From contig NZ_JBBVGT010000002.1 in the NCBI RefSeq assembly GCF_042159835.1, positions 1,798,001-1,862,000 of the forward strand: 64,000 nucleotides of DNA. The letters run 5' to 3'. Of this stretch, positions 61,013 through 64,000 are shown in pieces. The notes under the pieces are model-generated. The model was not told the origin of the DNA, ran no database searches, and saw only the letters and a program-made list of their open reading frames with translations. How positions within the stretch are numbered: position 1 is the stretch's first letter; each line of letters begins with the position of its first letter. The translations under genes were made by a program, and so were the position numbers. Origin of the DNA: Albibacterium profundi (GTDB taxonomy: Bacteria; Bacteroidota; Bacteroidia; Sphingobacteriales; Sphingobacteriaceae).

Positions 61013-61222
61013 TTACCTCAATCCAAAATGATCCTTCATTCTATCTCTATAAGTATCTACAGCGTGATAGAAATCATCAAATTCCTTGAATGACTGAAAA
61101 TAGTGAGTTGCTTCACCATCTTCAGATGAAACGTGAATCGAAATTTCACCGTCCGCTGTTAAAGTGCCGTCAGATAAAGACACTTCAGTATTAAGGCTTT
61201 CGTTTTCAAATGTAATTCTCAT
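61013..61222 (-). CDS. Hypothetical small protein in leftward cassette (69 aa)
   Basis: A 69-residue acidic protein starting MRITFENESLNTEVSLSDGTL, with no motif recognised. It is one nt from the exonuclease gene and three from the lipoprotein gene. Confidence 0.5.
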   Translation of the reverse strand: MRITFENESLNTEVSLSDGTLTADGEISIHVSSEDGEATHYFQSFKEFDDFYHAVDTYRDRMKDHFGLR

Positions 61223-61225
61223 GAT

Positions 61226-61636
61226 CTATTTTAATTTAAGTTTTAACACCTTTTCGAATCCATAATCTTCTTTCATCGGATTGTCGTTATAACCCATCAC
61301 TTCATCAAAGGAAACGGATTTTCCATCATTGGTACGGATCGAAGCTTTGACATTCTGCTTTCCACCCAATACGCCGACAATGATTTTCATTTCGATCGAA
61401 TCAAGTTCCGTATTGACCCATTCGTAACGCCAATTGCCGTCAACATTAAAATGCTGGTTCTTGGAGCGGTCCAGTTTGTTATTCCGGTTCCAAACATTGT
61501 CTTCGATATACACCAAGCAGTAATCACATTCTACTTGATAGGTGATTTTCTGCTGTGGATCAAATGATTCTTTTTCCTTACTGCATGAAGCCAAAGCTGC
61601 TAAGGCTATACATGCGATTGCTATTAGTTTATTCAT
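61226..61636 (-). CDS. Phage-encoded lipoprotein (136 aa)
   Basis: A 136-residue lipoprotein: signal ending LASC (Cys18) followed by SKEKE, which fits the surface-export signal, then a beta-rich domain with a DYCLVYIEDN strand. Surface lipoproteins encoded by prophages often act in superinfection exclusion or host surface change. It sits in the leftward cassette between the methyltransferase and the exonuclease. Confidence 0.68.
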   Translation of the reverse strand: MNKLIAIACIALAALASCSKEKESFDPQQKITYQVECDYCLVYIEDNVWNRNNKLDRSKNQHFNVDGNWRYEWVNTELDSIEMKIIVGVLGGKQNVKASIRTNDGKSVSFDEVMGYNDNPMKEDYGFEKVLKLKLK

Positions 61637-61641
61637 AATAT

Positions 61642-63021
61642 CTATGCTGCTTTCTTGAGGTTTTCAGGCAGCGGAAAACCCTTTATTCGTGCTATTTGTT
61701 GATTAAATAAAGCCCAAACGTTTTCATCTTTGAACTTAAAGTGTCCAGTACCTTTTTTGAATAGTTTGACCTCAAAGAATGTCCATTCAAACCATTCTCC
61801 GTAACCCGGCTTTGATTCACTAACCCGATAGGAAAATCGGTCATTGACATTGAACGATGAACCGGTAAGGAAGCATAACGCTTTATTGAAATCATCCAGT
61901 AATTCAGCTTGACGGTAATTAACATCCATCGTTCCCCATCTTGAAAGCGGTGCAATGTATGGCATAATGAACTTCTTGTTTACCAAATAATGACTGTTGG
62001 TTTTCCATCCTTCAACTGAATATCGGTTTTCGTGATAGTGCTTTGTAAGACCGTCAAACACTTCAACAAGTGCCTTATCCATCCTTTGGTCAGTAGTTTG
62101 TACAATCGCATCCAACATCAGATAAATATTTTTCATGGTGAATTTCATTTTAGTCTGATCTTCTACGAACTTGTTTATATCTTCCATCAGTCCACGTGTC
62201 GAATATTTTTCAAGGTTCATTTTATTGATGATCCACTTCCAAGACCTTTTCTGAAGATCCTTTGCAAACTCATTCCGTGTCACCTGAACTTTGTTCTGTG
62301 AGCATGTGAACACTAGATCATCTGCTTTCAAGCCTTCGGTAAGTGCGTTCATTTTGACGGCATTTTCCAACACATCATCATACAGTTTCACTGCATTTAC
62401 ATATCTCTGGACAATTTCACGAACGGCGTTATAGGACATTAACCCATTTTCCTGCTTTTCCGGATCATCGGATTCATCAGTGAAGAAATCATCAAACCCA
62501 TTTGATTTTATACCGGGCTTTATAAGTTTTATCAATCCTATTTCCACACCAGTTTTACGTTCTGAAGAAGAAAAGCAATCACCAATATTGGTCTTGGTGC
62601 CATAGCCCTCAATGATTGACAATAATTCGTTGCGTGACCTTGTATAGTTATTACTAAGAGTACTATAATTGCATAATGCGATTATCTCACAACCGTCAGG
62701 GGCAATACTCCAAGCGTGGTTTATATGCTTTTCATCAGCACTAAAGGGCGGGTTCATTATGATGTAGTCAATATGGCTTATTTCATGGCTTTCCACTTCC
62801 AAAAAGTCATGTTTTAGCAATTTGGCTTGATTCGAAGAAAGAATTGCCAATTGTGGGTCTTTCTCGCAGCATAATACCTTTGCACCTCTGTTTTTAAGCA
62901 CTTGTATGATATTGCCTTTTCCGGAACTAGGCTCTAAAACGGTTTTTCCGCTTAAGTCTATGCCGGCTAACATCGTTTCGATCACTTGATCGGGCGTTGG
63001 ATAAAAGTCTTGATTAAACAT
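61642..63021 (-). CDS. DNA methyltransferase with DUF4942 domain
   Basis: ATG 63021 gives 459 residues; a longer frame start (63060) lies inside the operator region. Motif I is LEPSSGKGNI (residues 29-38) and motif IV is NPPF (90-93), typical of N6-adenine enzymes of gamma-type order. The C-terminal DUF4942 domain (about 200-459) has NAVREIVQRYVNAV, KFTMKNIYLMLDAIVQTTD and NSHYLVNKKFIMPYI. DUF4942 methyltransferases are known in mobile elements. It is the first gene of the leftward operon. Confidence 0.82.
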   Translation of the reverse strand: MFNQDFYPTPDQVIETMLAGIDLSGKTVLEPSSGKGNIIQVLKNRGAKVLCCEKDPQLAILSSNQAKLLKHDFLEVESHEISHIDYIIMNPPFSADEKHINHAWSIAPDGCEIIALCNYSTLSNNYTRSRNELLSIIEGYGTKTNIGDCFSSSERKTGVEIGLIKLIKPGIKSNGFDDFFTDESDDPEKQENGLMSYNAVREIVQRYVNAVKLYDDVLENAVKMNALTEGLKADDLVFTCSQNKVQVTRNEFAKDLQKRSWKWIINKMNLEKYSTRGLMEDINKFVEDQTKMKFTMKNIYLMLDAIVQTTDQRMDKALVEVFDGLTKHYHENRYSVEGWKTNSHYLVNKKFIMPYIAPLSRWGTMDVNYRQAELLDDFNKALCFLTGSSFNVNDRFSYRVSESKPGYGEWFEWTFFEVKLFKKGTGHFKFKDENVWALFNQQIARIKGFPLPENLKKAA

Positions 63022-63041
63022 AATTTCTATAATTTTTATTA

Positions 63042-63060
63042 GTGCGTATGTGGTAAACAC
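63042..63060. promoter_or_regulatory. Phage dyad GTGTTTA-N5-TAAACAC, copy 3
   Basis: GTGCGTA-TGTGG-TAAACAC, downstream of the leftward promoter and just before the methyltransferase start, at the likely transcript start. Binding here would block the leftward operon. Confidence 0.65.
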
Positions 63061-63064
63061 ATTG

Positions 63065-63096
63065 CAAATATCATTTGTTATGTTGAGAATAACAAA
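63065..63096 (-). promoter_or_regulatory. Leftward promoter of the DUF4942 cassette
   Basis: On the minus strand TTTG (63096-63093), a 20-nt spacer and GATATTTG (63072-63065), one mismatch from TAnnTTTG. It overlaps a perfect 12-bp inverted repeat. Confidence 0.65.
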
Positions 63097-63100
63097 TGAT
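63070..63100. promoter_or_regulatory. Perfect 12-bp inverted repeat, cassette operator
   Basis: ATCATTTGTTAT (63070-63081) and ATAACAAATGAT (63089-63100) are perfectly complementary around a 7-nt spacer. The dyad covers the leftward -33 box and touches the -7 box. Confidence 0.75.
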
Positions 63101-63143
63101 TCAAGCCGATTATCTGTAAGTGCCTGATTGTTAGAAAGAAAAA

Positions 63144-63162
63144 GTGCTTACTATATAAACAC
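63144..63162. promoter_or_regulatory. Phage dyad GTGTTTA-N5-TAAACAC, copy 4
   Basis: GTGCTTA-CTATA-TAAACAC: right half exact, left half 6/7. It lies 18 nt upstream of a TATATTTG -7 box (63181-63188), covering the -33 position. Confidence 0.7.
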
Positions 63163-63180
63163 TTTGTGTGTTTTCGATTT

Positions 63181-63188
63181 ATATTTGC
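63181..63188 (+). promoter_or_regulatory. -7 box of the scaffold/capsid operon
   Basis: TATATTTG matches the consensus, 32 nt before the ATG at 63221. No standard -33; dyad copy 4 lies in that place. Confidence 0.62.
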
Positions 63189-63220
63189 CCTATAAGACTT
63201 AAACAGAATAATTCAGGATT

Positions 63221-63907
63221 ATGAAATCAAAAATCTTAAAAGCACTGAAAATCAAGTTCAAAAATTTGGGGTTTAGTGACAAAGCTTTTGAGGGGGTTGC
63301 TGACTATTTAGCCACAACAATCACAGAAGAAGACCAAATCGAAACCGGTATAAACGGGGTCGAACCTATGTTCAAAGCCTTTCAGGGTGATGCAGATAGC
63401 CGTGTAAACATTGCTGTCGAAAAAGCTAAAGCTAAAAAAGCTGAAGAAGGGGGTGAAGAAGACGATGAAGGTGATGAAGGAAAACAGGGGGGTGCAAATC
63501 CAACCAAAAAGAAAACCGTTTCCAAATCGAATGATGACGAACCGCCGGCTTGGGCCAAAGGTCTGATCGAGCGTCTTGACAGCTTCGAAAAAGGAAAGGT
63601 AAATGAATCTAGGCAGCAAAAACTAGAAGCAAAATTGGAAGGGGTGCATGATTCAATCAAGAACACCGTTCTGAAAAGTTTCAAGCATGCAAAGTTTGAC
63701 AAAGATGAAGACTTTGATGCTTACTTGAATGAAATCGGTGAAACCGTTGAAAGTGCAAACCAAACATTGGAATCTAGTGGCTTAGGGGCTACAAAACCAT
63801 TGTTTGGGGCGGCTGATTCAAAAACAGGCGTTTCAAGTTCAGTTCAAAACTTCATTGAAAGTAAGAAAAATGCTACCGGCGGTGAACTGGCTGGTAAGGA
63901 AATTTAA
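63221..63907 (+). CDS. Putative phage scaffolding-like protein
   Basis: A 228-residue protein with a short helical start, a low-complexity acidic/Lys-Glu region (about residues 72-95, EEGGEEDDEGDEGKQGG), and a helical C-terminal half (EAKLEGVHDSIKNTVLKSFKHA). Placed between head-morphogenesis genes and the next structural gene, it fits a scaffold or capsid-assembly protein. Confidence 0.58.
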   Translation: MKSKILKALKIKFKNLGFSDKAFEGVADYLATTITEEDQIETGINGVEPMFKAFQGDADSRVNIAVEKAKAKKAEEGGEEDDEGDEGKQGGANPTKKKTVSKSNDDEPPAWAKGLIERLDSFEKGKVNESRQQKLEAKLEGVHDSIKNTVLKSFKHAKFDKDEDFDAYLNEIGETVESANQTLESSGLGATKPLFGAADSKTGVSSSVQNFIESKKNATGGELAGKEI

Positions 63908-63918
63908 ACTGTTAAAAA

Positions 63919-64000
63919 ATGGCATTACGTGTTAAAAGACAAAAAGATGAACGGCACTTGCATAGTATCGTTCATCGGCTTGCTGACATTCCGGGCGGTG
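63919..64000 (+). CDS. Start of the next phage structural gene (partial)
   Basis: ATG 63919 begins an open frame MALRVKRQKDERHLHSIVHR to the window edge. It follows the scaffold-like gene after 11 nt and is probably the major capsid protein, but only 27 codons are seen. Confidence 0.5.
   Translation, partial: MALRVKRQKDERHLHSIVHRLADIPGG

Larger units (their letters stand above)
34282..64000. mobile_element. Temperate phage (or phage-derived) element, left part
   Basis: The left end lies between adk and the integrase. Contents are integrase, repressor-type regulators, recombination, replication, methylation, terminase, portal and head genes, with near-continuous rightward coding. No att core could be set because only one boundary is in the window, and a direct-repeat partner lies beyond the right edge. 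No transposase or conjugation genes were recognised, so phage is favoured over ICE. Confidence 0.88.

Noticed and set aside
34282..64000. Integrative conjugative element instead of phage
   Set aside because: The integrase and small regulators would fit, but terminase, portal and head genes are present and no conjugation genes were seen.
1..64000. CRISPR arrays, rRNA genes, transposases
   Set aside because: No regularly spaced repeats, rRNA-like conserved blocks or transposase motifs were noticed on either strand.

Overview
The window is a piece of a Bacteroidota chromosome, most likely Sphingobacteriaceae or a close relative. The evidence is the -7 box TAnnTTTG with a TTTG/TTG -33 box about 19-20 bp upstream at several genes, poor Shine-Dalgarno sequences, a carboxypeptidase-regulatory-domain TonB receptor, DUF3276, a class II NrdJ and host gene pairs typical of that group. 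The host part is about 1-34,280. A temperate phage or phage-derived element starts between 34,282 and 34,461 and runs off the right edge.

Host part. From the left: a partial pyrR, a DPP III-like metallopeptidase lipoprotein, a 51-aa membrane protein, a PUR/DUF3276 protein and aconitase. Next come a beta-helix lipoprotein and TonB receptor pair behind 11-bp-phased repeats, an HhH (ComEA-like) protein overlapping apt, a DUF6263-like secreted protein, acyl-CoA dehydrogenase, TerC, mqo and tRNA-Ala(GGC). Then follow a sterol desaturase-like protein, an M3 peptidase, a Tat-exported Gfo/Idh/MocA oxidoreductase with a DUF1080 lipoprotein (probably 3-keto-glycoside catabolism) and class II nrdJ. The last stretch has a membrane-anchored unknown, DUF423, priA (TTG start), pcm, panB and a divergent DtxR-type regulator, smpB, obgE and adk.

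Phage part. Tyrosine integrase, HTH regulators and a secreted 'moron' lie beside a divergent early switch with a clear rightward promoter and operator dyads. Then come early proteins, a recombination module (SbcC/Rad50-like ATPase, single-strand annealing protein, MBL-fold nuclease candidate), HNH nuclease and replication proteins. A DNA-modification cluster follows: a C5-cytosine methyltransferase with about six 34-residue repeats, a beta-class methyltransferase carrying a G9 tract, a PP-loop/PAPS-reductase-like protein, DUF3127 and a MazG-like protein. After several small early genes come ParB-like protein, small and large terminase, portal, a Mu F-like head protein with a C-terminal HExxH domain, a putative scaffold and the start of the next structural gene. 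Inserted in the head module is an eight-gene leftward cassette (63,021 to 59,362) with a DUF4942 methyltransferase, a lipoprotein, a DnaQ-like exonuclease and five small unknowns.

The most notable new signal is a repeated dyad, GTGTTTA-N5-TAAACAC, found at four intergenic places in the phage (45,889; 53,101; 63,042; 63,144). All four are just upstream of operons, and two flank a separate perfect 12-bp inverted repeat that overlaps the leftward cassette promoter. This looks like a phage-wide operator set linking the methylation, packaging and head modules and the cassette. No CRISPR array, rRNA or transposase was seen.
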